Origin: Endozoicomonas sp. ISHI1
Lineage (GTDB): Bacteria; Pseudomonadota; Gammaproteobacteria; Pseudomonadales; Endozoicomonadaceae
Length of the DNA: 64,000 nucleotides
Reading direction: 5' to 3'
NCBI RefSeq assembly: GCF_024606225.1
Contig: NZ_JAGRPU010000014.1
Coordinates: 62,001 to 126,000, forward strand
In this document: one piece after another, positions 21,681 to 31,323 of the stretch
Position numbering within the stretch: position 1 is the first letter of the stretch
How the letters are laid out: each line of letters starts with the position of its first letter
Made by a program: the position numbers and the translations under genes
The notes under the pieces: generated by a model
Databases searched by the model: none
What the model was told of the DNA's origin: nothing
What the model saw: only the letters and a program-made list of their open reading frames with translations

Positions 21681-21887
21681 TCTGGTTACATCAAGGTGTT
21701 ATGATTTTTATTCTTGGTTCCATGTATTATTTTTTATTGTGAAATTGTTCTTATTGTCTATTTGCTCTCACTCCTGTGGTTTGTACTATAAGTATTTACG
21801 CCTATCCAGGAATTGATCTGGATCAATGTTTTGCTTTTTGAGTAAGTGTATTTCCATAAAAATGGCCTCGAGTTTCCTCTCAGAGGA

Positions 21888-22331
21888 TCAGGTAGACTCG
21901 AGTTGCTTGATCTTGGCTTCTTCCTCCTCCTCAGAGGTATTGAGCAACAGTTCTCCGCTTTTGTGCATACGCTCCATCTTGCCATTGATGGCAGCCCCGG
22001 CCGCGATTTCCATCACATCGTAATATACGTTGCCTTCTACATGGGCATCGGCTGAAAGCTCCAGCTTGTCAGTGGCGAAAACGTCGCCAGTGACACGACC
22101 ATTGATGACTATATGGGCAGCAGTCATATTGCCTTCTACACGGCTGCCGGCGATCAGCTGCAGTTTGCCATCATTGGAACTGACATTGCCCTTGATTTTA
22201 CCTTCAACATGAACGGTGCCACGGAAACGGATATCGCCTTCAACTTCAGTGCCTGCAGCAATCAGCGTGATAGTGTCATCATTTCTGGTGCTGCTGATCA
22301 AACTGTTTTCTGAGCTGTTCTTGCCCCACAT
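21888..22331 (-). CDS. Bactofilin (polymer-forming cytoskeletal protein)
   Basis: A 147-residue protein with the bactofilin (DUF583) core at about residues 20-115. It shows repeated short beta-helix turns with V-x-G spacing (GTEVEGDIRFRGTVHVEGKI, AHIVINGRVTGDVFATDKLE). The N terminus is short and polar. The tail is acidic (SEEEEEAKIKQLE). Bactofilins self-assemble into filaments that position cell-wall enzymes or appendages without nucleotides. No M23 peptidase partner is adjacent, so the local role is unknown. AAGGAG lies about 7 bases before the ATG. It probably shares direction but not transcript with uvrA, whose start is 3 kb upstream. Confidence 0.88.
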   Translation of the reverse strand: MWGKNSSENSLISSTRNDDTITLIAAGTEVEGDIRFRGTVHVEGKIKGNVSSNDGKLQLIAGSRVEGNMTAAHIVINGRVTGDVFATDKLELSADAHVEGNVYYDVMEIAAGAAINGKMERMHKSGELLLNTSEEEEEAKIKQLEST

Positions 22332-22565
22332 AGTGGACTCCTTAAAGTGCTTAAGCCGAGATACCTAGAGCGAAAGAAAAAGTGGTATGCGTCCTGTTGA
22401 CTGAATACAGTGGGTCAGACCCCTTTCTCAAGGTGCAATTTCAAGGGAAGAATCATCCTCCATTGAGCTGTCAGCTTCAATGCATAAAAGCAACTAATGA
22501 GCGCCCTGGCACTGGCTGTATAGGGTGGGCTCTGTTTGCATCTCAGAGCCGGGTTATGGATCAGT

Positions 22566-25388
22566 TTACTTTAGCATCGGCTTCAGGAAGCGGCCGGTAT
22601 GGGAGGCTGTGCTTTCGGCCACCACTTCAGGTGGACCCCCGGCAATGATTTGGCCCCCGCCGTCACCTCCCTCGGGTCCCAGATCAACGATCCAGTCTGC
22701 TGTTTTGATCACATCCAGATTGTGCTCAATCACTACCACGGTATTACCGCGATCTCGTAGCCTGTGCAGAACTGCCAGTAGCTGTTCAATATCGTGGAAG
22801 TGCAGCCCTGTGGTGGGTTCATCAAGAATATAAAGGGTTTTTCCGGTATCCCGCTTGGAAAGTTCCTTAGCCAGCTTCACCCGTTGTGCCTCACCTCCGG
22901 AGAGCGTGGTAGCGTTCTGCCCCAGATGGATATACGACAGACCAACATCCATAAGGGTTTGCAGTTTGCGTTTAACGGCAGGAATGGGTTCAAAGTATTC
23001 CAGAGCTTCTTCGACGGTCATCTCCAGGACTTCATGAATATTCTTGCCCTTGTATTTAACGTCCAGGGTTTCACGGTTGTATCGTTTGCCCTTGCAGACG
23101 TCACAGGGTACGTAAATATCCGGCAGAAAATGCATCTCTACCTTAATGACACCGTCGCCCTGACAGGCTTCACATCGACCACCCTTAACGTTAAAGCTGA
23201 AACGACCGGGTTTATAGCCACGGGAGCGGGCTTCCTGGGTTCCGGCAAACAGTTCACGAATGGCGGTAAAAATGCCTGTGTAGGTTGCAGGATTGGATCT
23301 TGGCGTGCGACCAATAGGGCTTTGATCAATATCAATGCATTTGTCGAAGTGATTCAGGCCGCTGATCTTCTTGTGTTTTGATGCTGTTAAAGTGGTGGCA
23401 CTATTCAGGACTTGGGCAGCAATAGGGTACAAGGTATTGTTGATGAGGGTAGACTTTCCTGAACCGGAAACGCCGGTGACACAGGTCATCAGCCCCACCG
23501 GGATTTCCAGTGTGACATTCTTCAGGTTATTGCCGGAGCAGCCCGTGAGTTTAATCCGCTTATTTTTATCCGCTCTTGTACGTTTTTCAGGAATCGCAAT
23601 GGCTTTCGTGCCATTCAGGTACTGGCCGGTGACTGACTTTTCATGATCCATAATTTGGGCAGGCGTGCCTTGGGCAATAATTTCACCGCCATGAACCCCG
23701 GCACCCGGACCGATATCGATAACGTGGTCGGCAGTTCGAATAGCGTCTTCGTCATGTTCTACGACAATCACCGTATTGCCCAGATCGCGAAGACGGGTCA
23801 GTGTATTCAAAAGGCGTTCGTTATCCCGCTGGTGCAATCCAATACTCGGCTCGTCCAGAATATACATAACACCCACCAGACCAGCACCAATCTGACTGGC
23901 CAGTCGAATCCGCTGGGCTTCACCCCCGGACAGGGTATCCGCACTTCGATCAAGTGTCAGGTAGTTAAGGCCCACATTCACCAGGAAGCTTAGACGATCG
24001 CAGATCTCTTTCAGGATTTTTTCAGCAATCTCCCCTTTCTGACCGGGCAAACTAAGTTGTTCGAAATATGCAAGTGCACGTTCTACCGGGAGTCTCACCA
24101 AATCGGGCAGTGTTTCATCTTCGATAAAGACATGTCTTGATTCCTGGCGAAGACGAGTGCCTTTACAACCTGGACAGTGCTGGGTGCTGAGGTACTTGGA
24201 AAGCTCTTCACGCACAGACTGGGATTCCGTCTCCCGGAAGCGGCGTTCAAAGTTGGGGATAATGCCTTCAAAGCGATGGCGCTTTTTGTAAACATCGCCC
24301 CGATCGTTGACGTAACTAAAATCAATCTGCTCTTCGCCGGAGCCATGAAGAATAATGGTCTGTTGTTCCGCAGTAAGATCATCAAAAGCGGTATCAATGT
24401 CAAAGCCGAAGTGAGCAGCCAGCGACTTCAACAGGTGAAAGTAATAGACGCTGCGGCGATCCCAGCCACGAATAGCGCCTTCTGCCAGGGTTAACTCCGG
24501 GTGCTGGACAATACGATCTTCATCAAAAAACTGCTTGACCCCCAGCCCATCACAACTGGGGCAGGCTCCCGCCGGGTTGTTGAACGAGAACATGCGAGGC
24601 TCCAGTTCATTGATGCTATAGCCACAGGACGGGCAGGCAAAGCGGGCAGAATAAACAATGTCATGCTGCTCACCGTCCATAAAGCTGACCGCTGCAAGCC
24701 CGTCGGTGAGCTCCAGAGCTGTTTCAAAAGATTCTGCCAGACGCAACTGCAGGTCTTCTCTCACCTTGAAGCGATCAACCACTACTTCAATGGTGTGTTT
24801 TTTCTTCTTGTCCAGCTCGGGTGGATTGTCGAGGTCGGTGACAATGCCATCAATCCGGGCGCGAATAAAACCCTGGGCCCTCAGTTCACTGAAAACATGG
24901 AGGTGTTCACCTTTTCGATCCCTGACTACGGGGGCCAGCAGCATCAGTTTAGTACCCTCTGGCAACGCCAGTACCTGGTCCACCATCTGGCTGACAGTCT
25001 GGGCTTCCAGCGGTAAGTGATGCTCAGGGCATCGGGGTGTGCCGGTTCTGGCAAACAATAAACGCAGGTAGTCGTATATTTCAGTGATGGTGCCAACGGT
25101 TGAGCGTGGGTTATGACTGGTGGACTTTTGTTCAATGGAGATGGCGGGTGACAAACCTTCAATGTGGTCGACATCCGGCTTTTCCATCATCGAGAGAAAC
25201 TGGCGTGCATAGGCTGACAGCGATTCCACATAGCGACGCTGACCCTCGGCGTAAAGGGTATCGAAGGCCAGTGACGACTTTCCTGATCCGGACAGACCGG
25301 TGATGACAATCAGGCTGTCCCGGGGCATATCCAGATCGATGTTCTTCAGGTTATGGGTTCTTGCACCCCGTACGGTGATCGTGTCCAA
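22566..25388 (-). CDS. uvrA: Excinuclease ABC subunit UvrA
   Basis: A 940-residue nucleotide-excision-repair ATPase, exactly the E. coli length when started at the TTG at 25388 ([20 protein letters not shown]). GAGGGA stands 6-9 bases upstream of that TTG. The frame is open further upstream but without homology. Features in order: first Walker A ([12 protein letters not shown]), zinc modules with CxxC pairs (CPSCGYSI and CPSCDGLG), first ABC signature ([16 protein letters not shown]), second Walker A ([12 protein letters not shown]), [19 protein letters not shown] and the second signature ([15 protein letters not shown]). In Pseudomonas uvrA stands next to the yajR-type MFS gene and ssb. Here they are separated by about 10 kb. 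Confidence 0.98.
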   Translation of the reverse strand: MDTITVRGARTHNLKNIDLDMPRDSLIVITGLSGSGKSSLAFDTLYAEGQRRYVESLSAYARQFLSMMEKPDVDHIEGLSPAISIEQKSTSHNPRSTVGTITEIYDYLRLLFARTGTPRCPEHHLPLEAQTVSQMVDQVLALPEGTKLMLLAPVVRDRKGEHLHVFSELRAQGFIRARIDGIVTDLDNPPELDKKKKHTIEVVVDRFKVREDLQLRLAESFETALELTDGLAAVSFMDGEQHDIVYSARFACPSCGYSINELEPRMFSFNNPAGACPSCDGLGVKQFFDEDRIVQHPELTLAEGAIRGWDRRSVYYFHLLKSLAAHFGFDIDTAFDDLTAEQQTIILHGSGEEQIDFSYVNDRGDVYKKRHRFEGIIPNFERRFRETESQSVREELSKYLSTQHCPGCKGTRLRQESRHVFIEDETLPDLVRLPVERALAYFEQLSLPGQKGEIAEKILKEICDRLSFLVNVGLNYLTLDRSADTLSGGEAQRIRLASQIGAGLVGVMYILDEPSIGLHQRDNERLLNTLTRLRDLGNTVIVVEHDEDAIRTADHVIDIGPGAGVHGGEIIAQGTPAQIMDHEKSVTGQYLNGTKAIAIPEKRTRADKNKRIKLTGCSGNNLKNVTLEIPVGLMTCVTGVSGSGKSTLINNTLYPIAAQVLNSATTLTASKHKKISGLNHFDKCIDIDQSPIGRTPRSNPATYTGIFTAIRELFAGTQEARSRGYKPGRFSFNVKGGRCEACQGDGVIKVEMHFLPDIYVPCDVCKGKRYNRETLDVKYKGKNIHEVLEMTVEEALEYFEPIPAVKRKLQTLMDVGLSYIHLGQNATTLSGGEAQRVKLAKELSKRDTGKTLYILDEPTTGLHFHDIEQLLAVLHRLRDRGNTVVVIEHNLDVIKTADWIVDLGPEGGDGGGQIIAGGPPEVVAESTASHTGRFLKPMLK

Positions 25389-25642
25389 AGCCAGTCCCTC
25401 AGTACCATCTGTCAGGCAAAGGAGCAATTATATAGACTTTACTCACGCAAACCCATGTTAATAGCTGTCCGACAGCAAGCTGGAGAGAATTAAAGCACTT
25501 TAAGCAATAGTCGTGTAATATTTTTGGTGCAGACATTAAATTACAGTTTCTATTGACCGCCTTAAGAAACACTGTCGAAGATCCTGCTAACAGTCCTATA
25601 CGTATACCCTGCTGGTGAATCAAAAGTGATGGAGCTAATAGA

Positions 25643-26374
25643 ATGTTTACAGGCATTGTTCAAGGTACGGCAAAGATTGACCGTGTGGATGATCACGATA
25701 GTATCAGAACCTTTGACATTGAGTTTCCAGAAAACTTTTGTCAGGGGTTGAATATAGGAGCCAGTGTTGCGGTTGACGGTGTTTGCCTGACGGTAACAGA
25801 CATTGTCAGCCCGACTCGGGCCAGATTTGATGTCATTTTACAAAGCTTGCAGGTAACGACATTAGGGGGTTATGTCAGTGGCCAGAGCGTGAATGTTGAA
25901 CGCGCAGCCATCGACGGAGCAGAAATTGGCGGACACCCTTTATCCGGACACATCGACTTCCGAGCCCAAATTCTTGCACTAGAAGAAATCGAGGGCAACT
26001 GTCGGGTGCGGTTTGTCTACGACCATGAGTGGGGACAATACATTTTCCCTAAGGGCTATATAGCGATTAATGGTTGCAGCTTAACTTTATCTGATGTCGA
26101 CAAGAAGAACGATTGTTTTGAAGTCTGGTTGATTCCCGAGACCCGAAGAGTCACAACATTTAGTGATAAAAAAGCAGGTGATTGGGCCAACATTGAAATT
26201 GAGCGAAGCACGCAGGTGATCGTCGACACCATTAGAGACACGCTCGAAAAGCAACTGGGTGCTCTTTATCCTGCGCTGGAAGCACTTATGGAAGAAAAAA
26301 ATATTAACTTGGCAGAGTCGCTGACCAGCAGTTTTGCGTTGCTTGAAAAGAAAAACACTCAGCAAAACGGCTAA
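25643..26374 (+). CDS. Riboflavin synthase alpha-chain-like (lumazine-binding) protein, probable paralogue
   Basis: A 243-residue protein with two lumazine-binding beta-barrel repeats (MFTGIVQGTAKIDRV; second repeat from about residue 100). C48, H98 and H103 are present at the expected places. The usual E-T-L just after the first barrel is here Q67-S68-L69. The C terminus carries about 30 extra residues compared with the usual 205-217. No ribB, ribH or ribD gene is adjacent and no FMN riboswitch is visible upstream. It may be a second riboflavin synthase or a flavin/lumazine-binding protein without that activity. GGAG precedes the ATG. It converges on the ABC transporter operon. Confidence 0.75.
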   Translation: MFTGIVQGTAKIDRVDDHDSIRTFDIEFPENFCQGLNIGASVAVDGVCLTVTDIVSPTRARFDVILQSLQVTTLGGYVSGQSVNVERAAIDGAEIGGHPLSGHIDFRAQILALEEIEGNCRVRFVYDHEWGQYIFPKGYIAINGCSLTLSDVDKKNDCFEVWLIPETRRVTTFSDKKAGDWANIEIERSTQVIVDTIRDTLEKQLGALYPALEALMEEKNINLAESLTSSFALLEKKNTQQNG

Positions 26375-26420
26375 AAGCCCTGCAATCCAGAGCTTTATGT
26401 TCCCAGTTTTGATTTTGAAG

Positions 26421-27287
26421 TCAGGCACCATCCAGCTTCAAAAACTGTCTTACCCGAGGTGAATCCGGATGAGTGAAGAACTTTTCTGGTGGGCATTTTT
26501 CAATCAGGATGCCTTTTTCCAGGAACACCACCTGACTTGAGACGTTTCTGGCAAACTCCATTTCGTGTGTTACCACCACCATGGTGTAACCCTCTTTCGA
26601 TAAGGACTGCATCACGGTCAGAACCTCATCAACCAGTTCAGGGTCAAGGGCTGAGGTGGGTTCATCAAACAGTAACACCTCTGGCTCCATAGCCAGGGCG
26701 CGGGCGATAGCGACCCTCTGTTTTTGACCGCCCGATAACATGCTTGGGTAGCTGTCGAGTTTATGAGACATACCAACCTTTTCTAATTGCGCTCTGGCAA
26801 TCTTTTCCGCCTCAACTTTTGGCATCTTCTTAACGTGCAACAGGGCTTCCATTACATTCCTGAGCACAGTGAGATGGGGCCAGAGGTTGAAGCTTTGAAA
26901 TACCATGCCGATACGCTCGCGAATCTTGGCGAGCTCTTTGTATTTTAGTGGTTTTCTGGTAGCAGGATTGATACCAATACGTTCATCACCTAAATGGATG
27001 CTGCCCCGTTCTGGTTGTTCAAGCCAGTTCATACAACGGAGCAAAGTGGACTTACCTGAGCCGGAAGAGCCCAGGATACTGACAACGTCTCCCTTTTTGA
27101 TCGTGAGATTAATGTCTCTGAGCACCTCGATTCCGTCAAACTGTTTGGATAGGTTCACCACCTTGACAATATCCTGGGCATTCGATTCTGATTTTGGATA
27201 TTGGACAGGCAGTTCTACAACAGGTGCCGTTTCTTGAACGGTTTTCGGGGTTTCAACTGGCCCGGTGTGAATCTTTTCATTAAGCAT
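26421..27287 (-). CDS. Polar amino acid-type ABC transporter ATP-binding protein
   Basis: A 288-residue ATPase of the GlnQ/HisP group. It has Walker [14 protein letters not shown]-loop FQSFNLWPHLT, signature LSGGQKQRVAIARAL, Walker B VLLFDEPTSALD and the switch His in VVTHEMEFA. An unusual polar N-terminal extension of about 40 residues (MLNEKIHTGPVETPKTVQET onward) precedes the core. It overlaps the upstream permease gene by 8 bases, so it is the last gene of a four-gene operon (binding protein, two permeases, ATPase). The substrate is inferred from the neighbouring aminotransferase and exporter as taurine or a related amine. Confidence 0.92.
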   Translation of the reverse strand: MLNEKIHTGPVETPKTVQETAPVVELPVQYPKSESNAQDIVKVVNLSKQFDGIEVLRDINLTIKKGDVVSILGSSGSGKSTLLRCMNWLEQPERGSIHLGDERIGINPATRKPLKYKELAKIRERIGMVFQSFNLWPHLTVLRNVMEALLHVKKMPKVEAEKIARAQLEKVGMSHKLDSYPSMLSGGQKQRVAIARALAMEPEVLLFDEPTSALDPELVDEVLTVMQSLSKEGYTMVVVTHEMEFARNVSSQVVFLEKGILIEKCPPEKFFTHPDSPRVRQFLKLDGA

Positions 27288-27945
27288 GGCTTAGCCCTCT
27301 ATCCTGAACTTTATTAAGTGTGATTTTGCTGACCTGTTCAATGGCGATACTGATAATCCAATACAGAGCGATAGCCACAATAAATGCGTTAAGCGGGATG
27401 AAGTAGGTTGATTGAATACTGTTAGCTGCCGCTGTGATCTCGCCGACAGTAATAATGCATAGAAAGGCAGTGTCTTTCAGGCAGATGATCAGCTGATTGG
27501 CAATGAGCGGCAAGGATCTCAACAACACATTGGGTATGATGATGCGGGTAAAGGTCTTGAACCTGGAGAAGCCACAAGCCTGGGCCGCTTCCATCTGGCC
27601 TGAGTCTAATCCCTTGCGAATGCCTCTGAAAATCTCACAAAAATAGGTGCCATGATAAAGGCTCAGGGAGATCAGGCCCGCGGTAAAGGCATCCATGCGG
27701 ATACCGGCCTGGGGTAAACCATAGTACAACAGGTAAGCCAGAATCAGGAAGGGCAGGGTGCGCATCATGTTGATGACCAGAATCACGCTACCTTTAACAC
27801 CTTTCGAGCCATTTTCGAGAGTGTAGAGCAGGGTCACACCCAGAATGAAACTTGCGATTGACCCGGCAAAAAATAGTGCAAAGGTATTACCAAAACCCGA
27901 GATAAAGATCTCTCTTTGCTGCCAGATTATTTCCCATTCAGTCAT
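27280..27945 (-). CDS. Polar amino acid-type ABC transporter permease
   Basis: A 221-residue inner-membrane permease of the HisM/GlnP type. It opens GFGNTFALFFAGSIASFILG and has the EAA-type loop EAAQACGFSRFKTFTRIIIP, which docks the ATPase. About five hydrophobic helices are seen. AAGGAG lies 7 bases before the ATG. It is the second of two permeases, consistent with a heterodimeric channel. Confidence 0.92.
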   Translation of the reverse strand: MTEWEIIWQQREIFISGFGNTFALFFAGSIASFILGVTLLYTLENGSKGVKGSVILVINMMRTLPFLILAYLLYYGLPQAGIRMDAFTAGLISLSLYHGTYFCEIFRGIRKGLDSGQMEAAQACGFSRFKTFTRIIIPNVLLRSLPLIANQLIICLKDTAFLCIITVGEITAAANSIQSTYFIPLNAFIVAIALYWIISIAIEQVSKITLNKVQDRGLSHA

Positions 27946-27960
27946 AACTACTCCTTATTG

Positions 27961-28602
27961 TCAGCCAGCCAGATAGTTAGCCTTTCTCTCGGCCATCTGT
28001 TGTAATTTGATCAGCACGCCTATGATGCACATGTAAAGAATGCCAGCGCAGAGGATAGGAAGGAGAGGTTCATAAGTGACTGCTGCGATTCGGTTGGTAA
28101 CGCGAGTCAGGTCAACCACGCCAATGACGGCAATCGCCGGGCTGCCTTTGATCAGGAAAGACATCTCGTTGACCAGTGCGGGCAGGCTCATGACCACCAT
28201 TTGAGGGAACATGATGCGTCTGAAGTAGGTCATTCGTCGCATACCCAGGGCTTCGGCAGCCTCTTTCTGTCCGCTAGAGAAGTTGAGGAATGCATTTCTC
28301 CAGATCTCGGCATTAAATGCCGAAGTATTCAGTGTTAAACACAGGATGGCCGAGAAGTGTTTATCGAGATTGATGCCAAACGATGGGAAAGAGAGGAAGA
28401 TGAACAAGGCTAATGTGACCAGTGGTGTGGCTCTGGCCCAACTGACATAGACACCTAATATCTGATCGATAATCGGTAATTTTGCCATTCGAATGAGCGC
28501 TATCACGAGTCCGATAACCACTCCGAGTGCGATGGATACCATTGATATCCATGCAGTGGTCCATGCTCCCTGAAGCAATTGCATCCATCCGTAGTAATCC
28601 AT
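27961..28602 (-). CDS. Polar amino acid-type ABC transporter permease
   Basis: A 213-residue permease paired with the next gene. The EAA loop reads EAAEALGMRRMTYFRRIMFP, and helices span most of the protein (TTAWISMVSIALGVVIGLVI at the start). The ATG at 28602 is preferred, with AGG-rich sequence upstream. A GTG two codons earlier (28608) is the alternative. The gap to the next permease is 15 bases. Confidence 0.92.
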   Translation of the reverse strand: MDYYGWMQLLQGAWTTAWISMVSIALGVVIGLVIALIRMAKLPIIDQILGVYVSWARATPLVTLALFIFLSFPSFGINLDKHFSAILCLTLNTSAFNAEIWRNAFLNFSSGQKEAAEALGMRRMTYFRRIMFPQMVVMSLPALVNEMSFLIKGSPAIAVIGVVDLTRVTNRIAAVTYEPLLPILCAGILYMCIIGVLIKLQQMAERKANYLAG

Positions 28603-28710
28603 ATACACCTACCTGTCTGCAGTAGTATTAACGTTGTTTTTTAGGTAAGACCAGGCTCCCGGGAGTAGTCGTATTTGAGTCCTGGCCGTCACTGAACTAT
28701 GACGAGTGGT

Positions 28711-29574
28711 TTATTGTACTGCAGTCAATTTTTGATACTGTTCAACGGAGACGATGGCGTTGGCTGGCAGTTCATCAAAGGATTCACCGAACCATTTCTC
28801 TTGCAATTCAGCCATGCGACCAGTCTCTTTCAGGTGTGCAAAGAAGTCGGTCAGGTAGGCCAGCAGTTCAGGACTGTCTTTCGGGACAGGCCAACTGACA
28901 AAGCCAGGGCCGGATACAGCTTCACCTTTCTTGAATACCCCGGGCTTGGTTTTTACCAGCTCATTTATATTCACGATACTGTTAATCACGTAATCGATGC
29001 GACCATTAGCCAGATCGGCGTAGGCTTCAGGGTAGGATTGATATTCAACCACTTTACCCAGTTTCTTGCCTTGTGCTTCAAGCATGGTTTTTAACTCAGG
29101 AAGTCTTTCCAACAGGGCACTGCCTGCCTGCAAGCCAACTCTTTTCCCATCCAGATCCGCGATGGTATTGATGCTGTCGTCTTTTGCGCGGGCAACGAAA
29201 TAGTGCTGTGCGGAGGCGATGGGTGGAGTGAAATCGAATACTTTCAGACGAGCGTCAGTGATGATGGCACCCGTGAGGGCAAGGTCATACTGACCTGCCG
29301 AAACGGATGCCAGAAGGCCTGTCCAGGGCAGAATCTCTTGTTTTACTTTGAAGTCAGAGTAGTCGCGAAGTTCATCCAGAAGATCTTTATTGATTCCGGT
29401 CGGCTTGCCTTTATCGATAAAGTTGAACGGAGAATAGTTATCCTCTGTCGCTACCTTTATCCCCTTGCTGGCGAAAGATGGCGACTCATCGGCAACAATC
29501 ACACTGGACATGCCTAAAGACATCGTTGCTGCGGCAACGGCTACCCATTTTCTAAGTTTTATTCCATGTCTCAT
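28711..29574 (-). CDS. Periplasmic polar amino acid-type binding protein
   Basis: A 287-residue binding protein of family 3 (SBP_bac_3). It begins with a signal peptide (MRHGIKLRKWVAVAAATMSL, cleaved near IVADES), then GIKVATEDNYSPFNFID. The conserved segment after the hinge (DLALTGAIITDARLKVFDFT) is present. It is the first gene of the transporter operon and divergent from the MocR-type regulator. Members bind amino acids or opines. Taurine is normally bound by the unrelated TauA, so if this imports taurine it is an unusual solution. Confidence 0.9.
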   Translation of the reverse strand: MRHGIKLRKWVAVAAATMSLGMSSVIVADESPSFASKGIKVATEDNYSPFNFIDKGKPTGINKDLLDELRDYSDFKVKQEILPWTGLLASVSAGQYDLALTGAIITDARLKVFDFTPPIASAQHYFVARAKDDSINTIADLDGKRVGLQAGSALLERLPELKTMLEAQGKKLGKVVEYQSYPEAYADLANGRIDYVINSIVNINELVKTKPGVFKKGEAVSGPGFVSWPVPKDSPELLAYLTDFFAHLKETGRMAELQEKWFGESFDELPANAIVSVEQYQKLTAVQ

Positions 29575-29769
29575 AATTTGTTACTTGCTGTGATTTGTGA
29601 ACGCCTTCACTTTAGAGATGAGAAAGATGAATGGGTTAGAGCCAATTTACCGGGCTGATTGGGACAGCTGGTAGAAAATAAAGTTAATACGACTAATTTA
29701 GTATATTGGCTTGCTTCTTGCTGGAGTCAATCGAATGCAATGAATAAAAATATCCAAAAGGTTTACTCC
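29575..29769. promoter_or_regulatory. Divergent promoter region of the transporter and the MocR regulator
   Basis: This space separates the binding-protein gene and the regulator gene and must contain both promoters. GGGACAG at 29661-29667 recurs as GGGACAG at 32715-32721, upstream of the aminotransferase gene, each time followed by an A/T-rich run. It is a candidate regulator site, weak evidence only. Confidence 0.3.
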
Positions 29770-31260
29770 ATGGGGATAAATTACAGCTGTTTCATTGAGT
29801 TTGATTCGAAGAGAAGTTTGCAGGAGCAGGTAAGAGAGTACCTGGTTAAGGCAATACTTGAAGGTGTCTTCTCTGCTGATGAGGCGCTACCTTCCTGCCG
29901 CAAGCTTTCAAGTCAATTGAAGGTCTCACGCAATACCGTGTCACTGGTCTATGAAGGCTTATCAGACGACGGTTATCTTATAAGTAAGCCAAGAAGTGGT
30001 TATTATCTGTCGGAAAAATACTCCTCCAGACTTGAAGAGGTGGAACAAGAGTTGAACCATTTTGAGGCAGATAACCCCGCTAATGCAGCAAACTGGAGCC
30101 GACGACTCAAGGTTTCTACTGACGCTTTCCCTCGTATAGTGAAACCCTCACACTGGAGCTGTTATCAATATCCTTTTATTTATGGGCAACCGAGCATTAA
30201 TGATTTCCCTCTGGCGCAATGGCGGGAATCTACTCGTAAGGTGATTGCGGACCCGAAAGATCATAGTTGGCTGTGTGACAAAGTCGATAAGGATGTGGAG
30301 CTATTGGTAGAGCAGATCCGGACCCGGGTACTTCCTCAGCGAGGTATTCACGCCAAGAGCGATGAGATTCTAATTACGGTTGGCTCGCAGAACGCCCTGT
30401 ATTTGCTCTCCAAGATGTTGATGGATAAACACACTCGAGTAGGGGTGGAAAACCCTGGTTATAAAGAAGCAAACAATATTTTTAGTTTGGCCCGGGCTCA
30501 GCTTCATCCGCACACCGTCGATCAGGACGGACTGGTGCTGAACGAACTGTCATCCATCTGTGATTATTTCTATGTTACACCGAGTCATCAGGCTCCAACG
30601 GGGGTGACTATGAGTAAACAACGCCGGTGTGACCTTTTACATTTAGCGCAAAAAAACGACGCCATCATTATTGAGGATGATTACGACTCAGACAGCAACT
30701 CTGAGTGGGACCCCTTACCTGCACTGAAAGCATTGGATAAGAACAACCGTGTTGTCTACGTCAGTAGTTTTTCCAAGACATTGGCACCCGGGCTTCGCCT
30801 CGGTTATATCGTTGCCCCGGAAGAGTTGATCTATGAGTTGCGCACACTGCGTCGCTTAATGTATCGCCACCCGCCCAGCCGGGTGCAAATGGAAATGGCG
30901 CACTTTATTTCACAGGGCTACTACGACAGCTTCCTGCGGCGCTTCAAAGACAACACCCGCCAACGCTGGCACGAGATTAATCAAGCGGTTGAGCACTATC
31001 TTCCGGATTGTAAGCGACTGGCCATGGGCAATTATTGCAATGCCTTGTGGTTAGAAACACCCAACCAAATAAGCAGTCAACGACTGGCGTCCAGAGCTTC
31101 TCAACGCGGGGTTCTGATAGAGACAGGATATTCACATTTTATGGGGCAGCAACAAGCCAACCCCGAAATCAATACTTTTTTCAGACTCGGCTTTCATGCC
31201 ATTGATAAAGCGCTTATTACCCCAGGGGTTGAACAACTGGCAAGAGCTCTGGAGGGCTAA
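29770..31260 (+). CDS. MocR/GabR-family PLP-dependent transcriptional regulator (TauR-like)
   Basis: A 496-residue fusion of a GntR winged helix (about 12-80, CRKLSSQLKVSRNTVSLVYE) and an aminotransferase class I fold. The PLP lysine is in VVYVSSFSKTLAPGLRLGYI. The start at 29770 is chosen because AAAAGG lies 8 bases upstream and SD-less frames extend to 29659. Such regulators (TauR, GabR) sense an amine through PLP and activate catabolic genes. The position beside a transporter, a class III aminotransferase and a TauE/SafE exporter suggests taurine or an omega-amino acid as effector. Pairing with these genes is strong; the effector is inferred. Confidence 0.88.
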   Translation: MGINYSCFIEFDSKRSLQEQVREYLVKAILEGVFSADEALPSCRKLSSQLKVSRNTVSLVYEGLSDDGYLISKPRSGYYLSEKYSSRLEEVEQELNHFEADNPANAANWSRRLKVSTDAFPRIVKPSHWSCYQYPFIYGQPSINDFPLAQWRESTRKVIADPKDHSWLCDKVDKDVELLVEQIRTRVLPQRGIHAKSDEILITVGSQNALYLLSKMLMDKHTRVGVENPGYKEANNIFSLARAQLHPHTVDQDGLVLNELSSICDYFYVTPSHQAPTGVTMSKQRRCDLLHLAQKNDAIIIEDDYDSDSNSEWDPLPALKALDKNNRVVYVSSFSKTLAPGLRLGYIVAPEELIYELRTLRRLMYRHPPSRVQMEMAHFISQGYYDSFLRRFKDNTRQRWHEINQAVEHYLPDCKRLAMGNYCNALWLETPNQISSQRLASRASQRGVLIETGYSHFMGQQQANPEINTFFRLGFHAIDKALITPGVEQLARALEG

Positions 31261-31284
31261 CATTTTCGATCTTTGGAGGCACCA

Positions 31285-31315
31285 ACGCCAGGACAACTGC
31301 CCTGGCGTCTTTATT
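31285..31315 (+). terminator. Terminator after the MocR-type regulator gene
   Basis: ACGCCAGG (31285-31292) pairs with CCTGGCGT (31301-31308) around an 8-base loop, followed by CTTTATT. The T run is short, but the position just after the stop and facing a converging gene fits. Confidence 0.7.
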
Positions 31316-31323
31316 ACTAATGT

